From Paenibacillus oleatilyticus (GTDB lineage Bacteria; Bacillota; Bacilli; Paenibacillales; NBRC-103111), in NCBI RefSeq assembly GCF_018998565.1, contig NZ_JAHNZO010000012.1, positions 62,001 to 126,000 on the forward strand: a stretch of DNA of 64,000 bases, written 5' to 3'. Shown here in pieces: positions 57,127 through 64,000 of this stretch; within the stretch, counting starts at the first letter, position 1, and the number at the start of each line of letters is the position of its first letter. The notes beneath the pieces were generated by a model. That model had not been told where the DNA came from. It did not search any database and saw only the letters and a program-made list of their open reading frames with translations. The position numbers and the translations under genes were made by a program.

Positions 57127-57246
57127 TGAAATTTAAGGGGTTGTCCCCAAAACCGTCATAAATCAAGTAAAAAATAGCCCGAGGGAGTCATAGGCAGACG
57201 CCGGACGATTCGATACAGTGAAAGCAGGCTAGGGAAAAACCGGAAA
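57127..57246. other. Convergent spacer, nothing recognised
   Basis: 120 bp between the convergent SafE-like gene and the FixH-like gene. A small GGGG-TT-GTCCCC motif is present near 57138; no clear terminator in either direction. Confidence 0.4.
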
Positions 57247-57675
57247 TTAGCGGACGGCGGCAAAAGGAAACCGGACCCGGAGCGATTGGTCTCCGGCTGT
57301 CATCGACACGTCGGCAACGGACGACCCCGCCATGAGCGGAATGCCTTCGCCGACGTACCGGCCGGTTTCCGTTTCCGTCAGGGTAAAGGGGCTTTCGCCG
57401 CATAGCATTTGCGGCATCGAGATGGTGGCGGTACCTGTCGCACCGCTCACCGGCCGGCCGTCCGCGTCGCGTAGCGTGACGGTAAACGTGGTTGGCTTCA
57501 GCGCTGTGGCCGGGCTCGGGTGAAGCGCCACTTGAATGCGGTAGCCATCTACCAAAAAATCCGAGACCGGCGGGAACTGCGGGGAGGTAGCGGCGAATTG
57601 CCGGAAGCCGAACCAAGTCCCGAGGACGATTATAGCGCCGAGGCCGAAGAGGCGAAGCCAAGCGGTGTTGGGCAT
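57247..57675 (-). CDS. FixH/YtkA-like membrane-anchored protein
   Basis: 142 residues on the minus strand. A membrane helix near the N terminus (LRLFGLGAIIVLGTWFGF) is followed by an Ig-like extracytoplasmic domain with TFTVTLRDADGRPVSGA, TISMPQMLCGESPF and TGRYVGEGIPLMAG. The M-P-M/Cys and GRY patterns are those of FixH/YtkA proteins linked to copper and cytochrome c oxidase assembly. The open frame reaches 57705; ATG 57675 puts the helix nearest the N terminus, though the SD is poor. It is divergent from the cytochrome c gene. Confidence 0.75.
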   Translation of the reverse strand: MPNTAWLRLFGLGAIIVLGTWFGFRQFAATSPQFPPVSDFLVDGYRIQVALHPSPATALKPTTFTVTLRDADGRPVSGATGTATISMPQMLCGESPFTLTETETGRYVGEGIPLMAGSSVADVSMTAGDQSLRVRFPFAAVR

Positions 57676-57767
57676 AGCGGCCGTATCCCTGCCTTTCCGG
57701 ATCATATCGTTTCATATGTATCCCGGGTCAAGCTCCAATATTCCTCAAAACAAAGGTGGTAATGGTC

Positions 57768-58115
57768 ATGAAACGAGCCTGGATCCCATTGGCAGCCGGA
57801 TTGCTGCTGTTAGCCGGACTTGCAACAGCCTGCGGCGGGGACAAAAGCGGTGCGCCGACGAACGCCTCCTCCAAGGCGGCAGCCGGTGAAGCGTCTAACG
57901 CGGAGGCGATTTACAAGGCGAACTGCGTCTCCTGTCACGGGGCCGATCTCTCGGGCAAAGTCGGGCCCAATCTTCAGAAGACGGGGGCCAAGCTGAGCCA
58001 AGAGCAAATTACAGCCAAGATTCAGAACGGAGGCGGAGGAATGCCCTCCTACAAAAACACGCTGAAGGAGCCGGAAATTCAGGCATTGACGGAGTGGTTG
58101 TCCGCCAAGAAGTAA
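57768..58115 (+). CDS. Lipoprotein cytochrome c (c551-like)
   Basis: Electron carrier on the outer face of the membrane, feeding a terminal oxidase. The lipobox is LATAC with Cys22; the haem motif is CVSCH at 53-57; the likely Met ligand is in GGMPSYKN. 115 residues. ATG 57768 is 8 nt after AAAGGTGG; GTG 57756 and ATG 57762 are alternatives. Resembles B. subtilis CccB in size and anchoring. Confidence 0.9.
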   Translation: MKRAWIPLAAGLLLLAGLATACGGDKSGAPTNASSKAAAGEASNAEAIYKANCVSCHGADLSGKVGPNLQKTGAKLSQEQITAKIQNGGGGMPSYKNTLKEPEIQALTEWLSAKK

Positions 58116-58118
58116 ACG

Positions 58119-58161
58119 AAGGGAGCGCGTCCCGCCGAGCGGATGCCTCTCTTTTTTTTCG
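58119..58161 (+). terminator. Terminator-like hairpin after the cytochrome c gene
   Basis: GGGAGCGC pairs imperfectly with GCGGATGCCTCTC and is followed by a run of eight T residues. Confidence 0.6.
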
Positions 58162-58279
58162 ATCCGGAGGAGAGGAGGCGGTGTAGCAGCGGCCGCTTCA
58201 TGAAATTGTCAAGGTTATCGCAGCAGCGGAGTATTTTTCTGTTGGAAATTGTGGTATTTTGGTAAGCAAACGGTTAAAC

Positions 58280-58285
58280 TATACT
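58280..58285 (+). promoter_or_regulatory. -10 box before the small membrane protein gene
   Basis: TATACT 31 nt upstream of ATG 58316. The -35 region (TTTTGG at 58257-58262) is weak. The stretch 58162-58279 shows nothing else. Confidence 0.35.
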
Positions 58286-58315
58286 GTTGATTCGAAAGGG
58301 GTTTGAACAGAAGCT

Positions 58316-58504
58316 ATGGCAACTATCATTTTGATTGTTTGCTTGCTTGTTATGGGCACGTTTTTCAGCTTGGCGTTCGTGTGGCTGTTTCAGAAAAAAA
58401 AGGGACTTGCCATCAGCTTTACGATTCTGGGCCTCGTAAGCGCATTCGTGTTCTATTACGCTATTTTTCAGGGCTGGCTTGAGCTGCCGGAGCAGTACGG
58501 ATGA
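58316..58504 (+). CDS. Small two-helix membrane protein
   Basis: 62 residues with two membrane helices (IILIVCLLVMGTFFSLAFVW and ISFTILGLVSAFVFYYAIF) separated by a QKKKG loop. SD AAAGGGG is about 15 nt from the ATG. The stop overlaps the next gene (ATGA), which supports it as real. No family recognised with confidence. Confidence 0.7.
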   Translation: MATIILIVCLLVMGTFFSLAFVWLFQKKKGLAISFTILGLVSAFVFYYAIFQGWLELPEQYG

Positions 58505-58725
58505 GCGACGGACGCAAACGAGCGAACGTTCTCCCAGGCGCCGAGGTGCTTATCGTTCTGAAGCAAGATCAGCGGACGGGAAAGCTGACGCGCGGTATTG
58601 TGAAGGATCTGCTGACGAATTCGGCGACGCATCCGCACGGCATCAAAGTGCGTTTGACGGATGGACAAGTCGGCCGGGTCAAGGAAATCGTCAATCCGGC
58701 AGCAGCAAAGCCGGAGCAGAAATAA
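58501..58725 (+). CDS. ywbE: YwbE-family protein (DUF2196)
   Basis: 74-residue soluble, basic protein. Typical family sequence is GAEVLIVLKQDQRTGKLTRG, then HPHGIKVRLTDGQVGRV, a small beta-barrel-like pattern. Function unknown. Coupled to the preceding membrane protein gene by ATGA. Confidence 0.85.
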   Translation: MSDGRKRANVLPGAEVLIVLKQDQRTGKLTRGIVKDLLTNSATHPHGIKVRLTDGQVGRVKEIVNPAAAKPEQK

Positions 58726-58788
58726 TCGTGCCTCTCCCTGCGTATCTTGTAGCGTCTGCGATAAAAAAGCGAAGGGGAGAGCGCTTTT

Positions 58789-59187
58789 ATGACTGTTTGT
58801 CCGCTTCCGCCGGTGCCGTACGTTCCGCAGCCGCCGACTCATGCCCACGCGTTCATAGGCTGGACCTCCGTGGCGCTTGGGCATTTCCATGGAGTCGAGA
58901 TGTTCGTCTATGCCGCGAACGGAGACGGAATGGACGGGCACGTGCACAGGTATCAGGGGCATACAAAAATGGCTATGGGCCACTTTCACCGTTTCATCGG
59001 GCTGACAGGACCGCCGATTCCGCTGCCGGACGGCTCCCATTATCATGAGATCGACGGGCTGACGAACGACGAGCCGTTCGAGTTTAAGCAAAATTATTAC
59101 AAGACCGTGCTATCGGTCAAAAGGCACGCGCACAAGTTTGCCGGACGGACGGGAATGGGGATCGGCTACGAGCCTCCGGGCTGGTAA
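58789..59187 (+). CDS. ymaF: YmaF-family His-rich protein
   Basis: 132 residues with repeated His motifs: THAHAFIG, LGHFHGVE, GHVHRYQGHT, GHFHRFIGLTG, GSHYHEIDG and RHAHKFAG. The pattern of HxH pairs every ~20-25 residues looks like a metal-binding beta repeat, and the family is found in spore formers. No signal peptide. SD GAAGGGGAG. Function is not known. Confidence 0.85.
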   Translation: MTVCPLPPVPYVPQPPTHAHAFIGWTSVALGHFHGVEMFVYAANGDGMDGHVHRYQGHTKMAMGHFHRFIGLTGPPIPLPDGSHYHEIDGLTNDEPFEFKQNYYKTVLSVKRHAHKFAGRTGMGIGYEPPGW

Positions 59188-59208
59188 AAGCCATAGAGTA
59201 TCTTTTTC

Positions 59209-59241
59209 AGACGCGGATGTGGACGATCCGGGTCTTTTTTT
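59209..59241 (+). terminator. Terminator-like hairpin after ymaF
   Basis: AGAC (59209-59212) and GTCT (59232-59235) with an inner GAT/ATC pairing, then seven T residues. Confidence 0.55.
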
Positions 59242-59424
59242 GTTGGTCTTGTTTGCTCAGAAACTCAGTGTATTCGGATCGACATTATAAACATAATTCC
59301 ATTGTGATTGAAACTGAGGTATTTTCGGTAAGTGTCAGCTTATTCCATAAGGTGATTTTGTTTGTATTTAGAATAATTCAAGAAAACGGATGAAAACATT
59401 ATTCCAAAATGAATTAAAGTAAGG

Positions 59425-59430
59425 TATACT
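59425..59430 (+). promoter_or_regulatory. -10 box in the AT-rich spacer before chrA
   Basis: TATACT about 30 nt upstream of the first chromate transporter gene; TTCCAA at 59402-59407 could be a weak -35. The spacer 59243-59424 is AT-rich with no ORF; two loosely similar GAAACT stretches are seen at about 59262 and 59310. Confidence 0.4.
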
Positions 59431-59461
59431 TAGAAGGACAACGAGGAACGGGGGGAGCAAG

Positions 59462-60112
59462 ATGAAATCATGGCTTAGGAAACTAAGGCCGTTGGGTTCG
59501 ATCTTTTGGACCTTCTGCAAAATCAGTCCGGTCACGTTCGGCGGCGGCTACGCGATGATCCCTGTCATGGAACGGGAGGTCGTCGGCAAACGGCGCTGGA
59601 TCGAACCTGGCGAGATGAGCGGTGTCTTATCGATTGCCGGGTCGGCTCCGGGCGGTGTAGGCGTCAATGCGGCGGCGTTCATCGGTTACCGGTTGGCCGG
59701 GGTGCCGGGAGCCGCGGTGGCGGTCGGCGGAATGACGCTGCCGGCCTTTTTGATCGTTTTTTTGCTGAGCCTTGTGTTCCGGGAGATTTATGACCTGCCG
59801 AAAGTGGCTGCGGCCTTTCAAGGCATTCAAGCGGCGATTGCCGCCTTGATCATCATATCGGCGTATAACATGGGGAAAAGTTCCGTTGTGGACCGTACGA
59901 CGCTGGCTACGGCGGCTTTTACGGTCGTGCTGCTGCTTGTATTTCATGTGCATCCGATGCTGGTTATTTTGATCGGACTCGTGATCGGGCATTTGCTTGT
60001 CCGCATGAAGCGAAAACTCGGTTATCGTGCGTTCGAACCTAAGGACGAGGAACCTCCGGCGGCCGGAAATGGCTATAAGTACGCGGATTACTTTATTGCG
60101 GACGGGATTTAA
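59462..60112 (+). CDS. Chromate transporter, short-chain subunit 1
   Basis: Half-size CHR-family membrane protein, 216 residues. The signature SPVTFGGGYAMIPVMEREVV is near the N terminus, then SAPGGVGVNAAAFIGYRLAG. Two half-proteins are thought to form a heterodimer with opposite orientation that exports chromate, as for the paired ywrA/ywrB type genes of Bacillus. A His-containing charged tail ends it. GGGGGGAGC precedes the ATG. Confidence 0.9.
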   Translation: MKSWLRKLRPLGSIFWTFCKISPVTFGGGYAMIPVMEREVVGKRRWIEPGEMSGVLSIAGSAPGGVGVNAAAFIGYRLAGVPGAAVAVGGMTLPAFLIVFLLSLVFREIYDLPKVAAAFQGIQAAIAALIIISAYNMGKSSVVDRTTLATAAFTVVLLLVFHVHPMLVILIGLVIGHLLVRMKRKLGYRAFEPKDEEPPAAGNGYKYADYFIADGI

Positions 60113-60127
60113 AACGGGGTGATGGTT

Positions 60128-60664
60128 ATGCTATGGAGCTTGTTTGCAGTGTTTCTTAAAATCGGTCTTGTCTCGTTCGGCGGAGGGTATGCGATGATCC
60201 CGCTGATTCGGCATGAGGTGCTGCTCCACGGCTGGATGGAGGAGCTGCAGTTTACGGATACCGTCGCGTTGGCGGGGATGGCTCCGGGACCGATTGCGAC
60301 GAACAGCGCCACCTTGATCGGCTACGAAGCCGCCGGCGTTCCCGGAGCGATCCTGTCGACGCTCGGCATGGTGCTGCCGTCGCTGGCGATCATCGTACTC
60401 ATCGCCGCGTTCTTTTTCCGGATGCAGCAGCGGCCGTGGGTCAAAGCGACGTTCTACGGGCTGAAGCCGGTGGTGACCGGGATGATCGTTTACGCGGCGA
60501 TTCATTTCAGCTTGCCGGGAAGCGGAGCCGATTGGATGAGCTGGCATACGGTCGGGATGCTGATTATTTTGGCGGTATGTCTCGGTGCTCTGATCAAATA
60601 CCGTTTGCATCCACTCGCGGTGATTGTCCTCTCGGGCGTGCTCGGCATCGCCTTTTTTCAATAA
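60128..60664 (+). CDS. Chromate transporter, short-chain subunit 2
   Basis: Second half-size CHR protein, 178 residues from ATG 60128 (8 nt after GGGG; GTG 60119 and ATG 60122 are alternatives). Signature LVSFGGGYAMIPLIRHEVLL is followed by MAPGPIATNSATLIGYEAAG. Starts 15 nt after subunit 1, so it is co-translated with it. Whether chromate is the real substrate cannot be told from sequence. Confidence 0.9.
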   Translation: MLWSLFAVFLKIGLVSFGGGYAMIPLIRHEVLLHGWMEELQFTDTVALAGMAPGPIATNSATLIGYEAAGVPGAILSTLGMVLPSLAIIVLIAAFFFRMQQRPWVKATFYGLKPVVTGMIVYAAIHFSLPGSGADWMSWHTVGMLIILAVCLGALIKYRLHPLAVIVLSGVLGIAFFQ

Positions 60665-60685
60665 ATACAGACTCGTACAAGATGA

Positions 60686-60702
60686 GCCCCGTTATGGGGC
60701 TT
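60686..60702 (+). repeat. 17-bp hairpin, direct repeat copy 1
   Basis: GCCCCGTTATGGGGCTT, a GCCCC/GGGGC hairpin, 21 nt after the second chromate transporter gene. An identical copy is at 60919-60935, on the other side of hairpin element B. Confidence 0.8.
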
Positions 60703-60732
60703 AGGCTGTTGAGTAAGTGGTTTTGAATAAAA

Positions 60733-60886
60733 ATAGAGAAACATACGGAGGTGGGGTATCTACTGGAGGAGCGATAGCGTTCGCCTTTGTCTGCGGGAAA
60801 TACCCGCTGCTAAGCGGATTCCAATGAAAATTTCCTGCAGACAAGAGTGACCGTAAGTAGATACCCCACCCCCTCGTAACCTCTAT
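60733..60886. repeat. Long hairpin element, copy B of a two-copy repeat
   Basis: The element folds into one long hairpin. Outermost ATAGAG (60733-60738) pairs with CTCTAT (60881-60886). The main outer stem is 60750-60764 with 60856-60870, 15 bp perfect. The inner stem is 60786-60801 with 60830-60845, 16 positions with two G-T pairs. The apical hairpin CCGCT-GCTA-AGCGG is at 60804-60817. Blocks shared with copy A (42900-43062) are 60765-60792 (26/28 identical), CTAAG in the apical loop, and ACAAGAG from 60841; the stems themselves differ in sequence between the copies but remain complementary. Confidence 0.8.
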
Positions 60887-60918
60887 AATCCCATTTGAAC
60901 ACTTTCACAACACTCTGC

Positions 60919-60936
60919 GCCCCGTTATGGGGCTTT
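60919..60936 (+). repeat. 17-bp hairpin, direct repeat copy 2
   Basis: Same GCCCCGTTATGGGGCTT as at 60686-60702. Here it is followed by TCTTT, so it may act as a weak terminator before the hrpB promoter. Confidence 0.8.
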
Positions 60937-60949
60937 CTTTGTGCGGTTG

Positions 60950-60958
60950 TGGTACAAT
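60950..60958 (+). promoter_or_regulatory. Extended -10 of hrpB
   Basis: TGGTACAAT, 36 nt before the hrpB start; no clear -35. Confidence 0.5.
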
Positions 60959-60994
60959 ATAAACCGAATTTGCCGTACGTTGGAGTGAACGAAC

Positions 60995-63478
60995 ATGGGA
61001 GAACCGCCGATAGATCGCGTTTTAATGCAGTTGAAGGAGAAGCTGAACGAGCACACGAATGCCGTGCTGGTAGCGCCGCCCGGCGCGGGCAAGACGACCC
61101 GCGTGCCGCTTGCGCTGCTGGACGAGCCGTGGGTGGCCGGACGCAAAATTATGATGCTGGAGCCGCGTCGGCTGGCTGCGAGAGCCGCGGCCCGGTATAT
61201 GGCGTCCCGGCTCGGAGAGCAGGTCGGCGAAACGGTGGGCTACCGGGTCCGGCTGGATACGAAGGTCGGACCGAAAACGCGCATCGAAGTCATCACGGAA
61301 GGCGTGCTTACGCGCCTGCTGCAGGCCGATCCCGCGCTTGAGGACGTGGCCGCCGTTATTTTTGACGAATTTCATGAACGTAGCTTGCATGCGGATCTGG
61401 GCTTGGCGTTTGCTCTGGAGTCGCAAGCGGTGCTGCGGGACGACCTGCGCATTCTGGTCATGTCGGCTACGCTGGATGCGGCTCCGGTCGCCGCGTTGAT
61501 GCGCGATGCGCCGGTTGTGGTCAGCGAGGGCCGCAGCTATCCCGTGGAGACGCGGTATTTAAGCAAGCCTGTGGAAGGGAAGCTGGAACCGGCATTGGCA
61601 GCGTGCATCCGTCAGGCGCTTGCCGCCGAGGAAGGGGATTTGTTGGCGTTTTTGCCCGGAGCGGGAGAAATTCGGCGCGTGGAACGGCTGCTGCTCGAAG
61701 CGGGACTCGGTCCGCAGGTGCGGATCGCTCCGCTGTACGGGCAGCTTGCCCAAGGGGAGCAGGACGCGGCCATTGCGCCGGGCGTGCCGGGGCAGCGCAA
61801 GGTGGTGCTCGCGACCTCCATCGCCGAATCGAGCTTAACCGTGGAAGGGGTGCGCATCGTCGTCGACGGCGGTCGGATGCGCGTGCCGCGGTTTTCCCCC
61901 CGGACGGGTATGACGCGGCTGGAGACGGTTACCGTTACACGGGATTCGGCGGACCAGCGCCGCGGGCGTGCCGGACGTACGGCTCCCGGTGTGTGCTACC
62001 GGCTCTGGACGGAGCAGGAGGACCGCCGGCTGGCGCCTCACCGGGCGCCCGAGATCATGGAAGCGGATCTGGCCGCTCTAGCGCTTGAGCTTGCCGCTTG
62101 GGGCGTCGCCGATCCGGCGCAGCTCGCTTGGCTGACGCCGCCGCCTGCAGCCGCCTATGGTCAGGCGGTCGCGCTTCTGAAGCAGCTCGGCGCGCTGGGA
62201 GACGACGGAGCGATTACCCCGCACGGCCGCCGTATGGCCGAGCTTGGCGTATCGCCCCGGCTCGCGCACATGATGCTGCGGGCGGTGCCGCTCGGGCTTG
62301 GCGGGCTGGCCTGCGAGCTGGCTGCGCTGCTAAGCGACCGCGACCTGCTGCGTTCCCGGCCGGACTCGCCCAATGCGGACCTGCGGCTGCGCGTGGAGGC
62401 ACTTCGCGGAGCGGGCAACGCGCAGGCGGCAGATCCGGCGGCCCGCCGCCGAATCGTGGCGGAGGCCGAGCAGGGGAAGCGCGCGCTGGGCGTACCGCTT
62501 GAGCAAAGAGACGAAGTGAACGCCTGCGGCATGCTGCTTGCGTTCGCCTATCCCGACCGGATCGCGCAAACTAAAGGAAGTGGACGCTTCCTGCTGAGCG
62601 GAGGCAGGGGCGGTTCGTTTGCGGGTCCTCAGCCGCTCTATGGCGAGAAATATTTGGTCGTCGCGGAGCTGGATGATCAGGGGGCGGATGGCCGCATCGA
62701 TCTTGCGGCCCCGATCTCGGAGGAGCAGCTGCACCGGGTGTTCGCGGACGATATCGAAACGGAGACCGCAGTCGCGTGGGACCGGGCGGCTCAAGCGGTC
62801 CGCGCCCGCAAGCGGGAGAAGCTCGGCGTGCTTACCTTGCGCGAAGCGCCGGTGGAAGCCCCGGACCCGGAGCAGGTGCTGAACGCGCTGCCTGAGGGCA
62901 TCGTTGCCGAAGGCTTGTCCATGCTGCCGTGGACCAAGGCGGCGAAGCAGCTGCGCGAGCGCATCGGCTTCATGCACCAGGTAGACCCGGCTTGGCCCGA
63001 TGTTTCCGACGAGGCGCTGCTTGCGGGGCTGAAGGAATGGCTCGGCCCGCATCTGTACGGGCTCAAAAGCCGGGATGACCTGCAGCGGCTCTCGATGGCC
63101 GCGATTCTGGACGGCATGCTCCCGTGGCCGCAGCGCCAGCAGCTCGACGACTTCGTACCGACGCACATTACGGTGCCGAGCGGTTCGCGCATCCCGGTCG
63201 ATTACAGCGATCCGGCGTCGCCGGTGCTGGCCGTGAGGCTCCAGGAGCTGTTCGGCCTGCGGGAAACGCCGCGCATCGGGGGCGGCAAGGTGCCGCTCCT
63301 GCTGCATCTGCTTTCTCCTGCGCATCGGCCGGTACAAGTCACGCGCGATTTGGCGAGCTTTTGGCAGGACGCCTATTTTGAAGTGAAGAAGGATTTGAAG
63401 GGCCGCTATCCGAAGCACGTATGGCCGGACGATCCGCTGACGGCTTTGCCGACTAATCGCGCCAAGCCGCGCGTATAA
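60995..63478 (+). CDS. hrpB: ATP-dependent helicase HrpB
   Basis: DEAH-box RNA-helicase-like protein of superfamily 2. Walker A PPGAGKTT with Lys33; the DEAH-type box reads DEFHERSLHADL; motif III is SATLD; ATSIAESSLTVEGV and QRRGRAGRTAPGVCYRL are motifs V and VI. The C terminus has the HrpB-specific domain (FVPTHITVPSGSRIPVDYSD). 827 residues. GGAGTGA precedes ATG 60995. The biological role of HrpB is unclear in most bacteria. The last 3 kb are more GC-rich than the neighbours. Confidence 0.94.
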   Translation: MGEPPIDRVLMQLKEKLNEHTNAVLVAPPGAGKTTRVPLALLDEPWVAGRKIMMLEPRRLAARAAARYMASRLGEQVGETVGYRVRLDTKVGPKTRIEVITEGVLTRLLQADPALEDVAAVIFDEFHERSLHADLGLAFALESQAVLRDDLRILVMSATLDAAPVAALMRDAPVVVSEGRSYPVETRYLSKPVEGKLEPALAACIRQALAAEEGDLLAFLPGAGEIRRVERLLLEAGLGPQVRIAPLYGQLAQGEQDAAIAPGVPGQRKVVLATSIAESSLTVEGVRIVVDGGRMRVPRFSPRTGMTRLETVTVTRDSADQRRGRAGRTAPGVCYRLWTEQEDRRLAPHRAPEIMEADLAALALELAAWGVADPAQLAWLTPPPAAAYGQAVALLKQLGALGDDGAITPHGRRMAELGVSPRLAHMMLRAVPLGLGGLACELAALLSDRDLLRSRPDSPNADLRLRVEALRGAGNAQAADPAARRRIVAEAEQGKRALGVPLEQRDEVNACGMLLAFAYPDRIAQTKGSGRFLLSGGRGGSFAGPQPLYGEKYLVVAELDDQGADGRIDLAAPISEEQLHRVFADDIETETAVAWDRAAQAVRARKREKLGVLTLREAPVEAPDPEQVLNALPEGIVAEGLSMLPWTKAAKQLRERIGFMHQVDPAWPDVSDEALLAGLKEWLGPHLYGLKSRDDLQRLSMAAILDGMLPWPQRQQLDDFVPTHITVPSGSRIPVDYSDPASPVLAVRLQELFGLRETPRIGGGKVPLLLHLLSPAHRPVQVTRDLASFWQDAYFEVKKDLKGRYPKHVWPDDPLTALPTNRAKPRV

Positions 63479-63506
63479 CTCGCTTTAGTTTTAGAAGGAC
63501 AAAACA

Positions 63507-63577
63507 AAAGAGGCGGTACCATGTCCTTCCCATCCGGCTATCCTGCCGGGCGGGAGGGAGACATGGGCCGCCTCTTT
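63507..63577. terminator. Bidirectional terminator between convergent genes
   Basis: AAAGAGGCGG (63507-63516) pairs with CCGCCTCTTT (63568-63577), with inner CCATGTC/GACATGG and CCG/CGG stems. A and T runs flank it on both sides, serving hrpB and the minus-strand gene. Confidence 0.85.
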
Positions 63578-63584
63578 CGCCGAT

Positions 63585-63911
63585 TTATTTCCAATTCCGA
63601 TACCCTTGGGACTGGCCGATTCTCACAAGGATCCAGCCGAAATAGATGACGGCTCCGGCCAGGATCAGGCTGATGAACTTCGGCAGCCAGAAGATGATGA
63701 GCGCCGCGCCCGCCAGCATGACCAGGCCGCTGCACACGCGCTTAAGCGTTGTGTCTGCCGTTCTCCACAGCCAGTAGCCGAAGGCGATCATCGCTAGAGC
63801 AAAAATATACCCGAATAATCCGCTGATGCCGCCCCAACCGATCAATCCGATAATGCCAATTCCCATCAGGACGAAGCCGCCTATCGTCTGTATGTTCCAT
63901 TTCAAGTTCAT
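63585..63911 (-). CDS. Small four-helix membrane protein
   Basis: 108 residues from ATG at 63911 (minus strand; GTG at 63920 is an alternative; GGGTGA lies 5 nt upstream of the ATG). Four hydrophobic segments are visible: GGFVLMGIGIIGLIGWGG, IFALAMIAFGYWLW, VCSGLVMLAGAALIIFWLP and LILAGAVIYFGWILV. The pattern recalls the membrane part of LiaF/LiaI-like envelope-stress proteins, but the match is not firm. A TACAAT box on the minus strand near 63940 could be its -10. Confidence 0.75.
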   Translation of the reverse strand: MNLKWNIQTIGGFVLMGIGIIGLIGWGGISGLFGYIFALAMIAFGYWLWRTADTTLKRVCSGLVMLAGAALIIFWLPKFISLILAGAVIYFGWILVRIGQSQGYRNWK

Positions 63912-64000
63912 CGTCGTCACCCGTCTTTCGTTCGTTTAGATCTTGTCTTTATTGTATACGAATTGCATGTCCGGTAAAACCGTCCAAAGGCGGTACGGAA

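Noticed and set aside
57127..57246. GGGG-TT-GTCCCC stretch as an insertion-sequence end
   Set aside because: No matching inverted partner, target duplication or transposase remnant is visible nearby.
62330..63418. 362-residue minus-strand ORF within hrpB
   Set aside because: Arg-rich antisense frame in the most GC-rich stretch of the window, entirely inside a well conserved helicase gene.

Overview
The window is a chromosome segment from an endospore-forming member of the Bacillales, most likely Paenibacillus or a close relative. The evidence is the gene order (infB-rbfA-nrnA-truB-ribF-rpsO-pnp, then dpaA-dpaB-asd-dapG-dapA-rnjB, then spoIIIE through pgsA-cinA-recA-rny-ymdB-spoVS-miaB-ricA), the sporulation genes (dipicolinate synthase, SpoIIIE, SpoVS, a SleB-type cortex hydrolase), strong AGGAGG-type ribosome binding sites, frequent TTG/GTG starts and a moderately GC-rich composition. 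Species was inferred from context, not searched. Nearly all genes lie on the + strand.

Region 1 (1-8.5 kb) is translation and RNA metabolism: the 3' part of infB with a 45-bp tandem repeat coding a Gly/Gln/Arg/Tyr linker, rbfA, nrnA, truB, ribF, rpsO and pnp. Region 2 (8.6-18.4 kb) holds a YlxY-type deacetylase, an M16 peptidase, dut, the spoVF (dpaAB) pair, the aspartate-pathway genes asd-dapG-dapA and RNase J. Region 3 (18.4-32.4 kb) is the ymf-type cluster: tepA, ylzJ, spoIIIE, a SleB-like hydrolase behind a very good sigma-G promoter, the inactive/active M16 pair ymfF/ymfH, ymfI, DUF3243, a lipoprotein, a P-loop DUF3388 protein, rodZ, yajQ, rimO and pgsA. Region 4 (32.4-45.1 kb) holds cinA, recA with an SOS box, recX, rny, ymdB, spoVS, a decayed M19 dipeptidase, korAB, pduL, miaB and ricA.

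Region 5 (45.2-63.9 kb) is accessory. It starts with a P450, a 50-residue ORF and nikR. Next comes a five-gene cassette at 47.7-54.0 kb: an HscC-type Hsp70, a membrane-anchored J-domain/TPR protein, a DUF1266 protein, a second J-domain/TPR/membrane protein and a second DUF1266 protein. Its gene content matches, in another phylum, the Escherichia coli hscC-djlB-djlC-ybeU-ybeR neighbourhood, whose function is still poorly understood. Both J domains carry HPE in place of HPD. After it come a copper-export/cytochrome-assembly group (copA, a SafE/UreH-type membrane protein, a divergent FixH/YtkA-like protein, a lipoprotein cytochrome c), small conserved genes (YwbE, YmaF), a split chromate transporter and the helicase hrpB.

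Two intergenic spacers (42.90-43.06 kb and 60.73-60.89 kb) carry related elements of about 160 bp that fold into long hairpins. They share conserved blocks, but their stems differ in sequence and stay complementary in each copy. That pattern suggests a structured RNA or DNA element. This repeat pair and the Hsp70/J-protein/DUF1266 cassette are the two most interesting observations.
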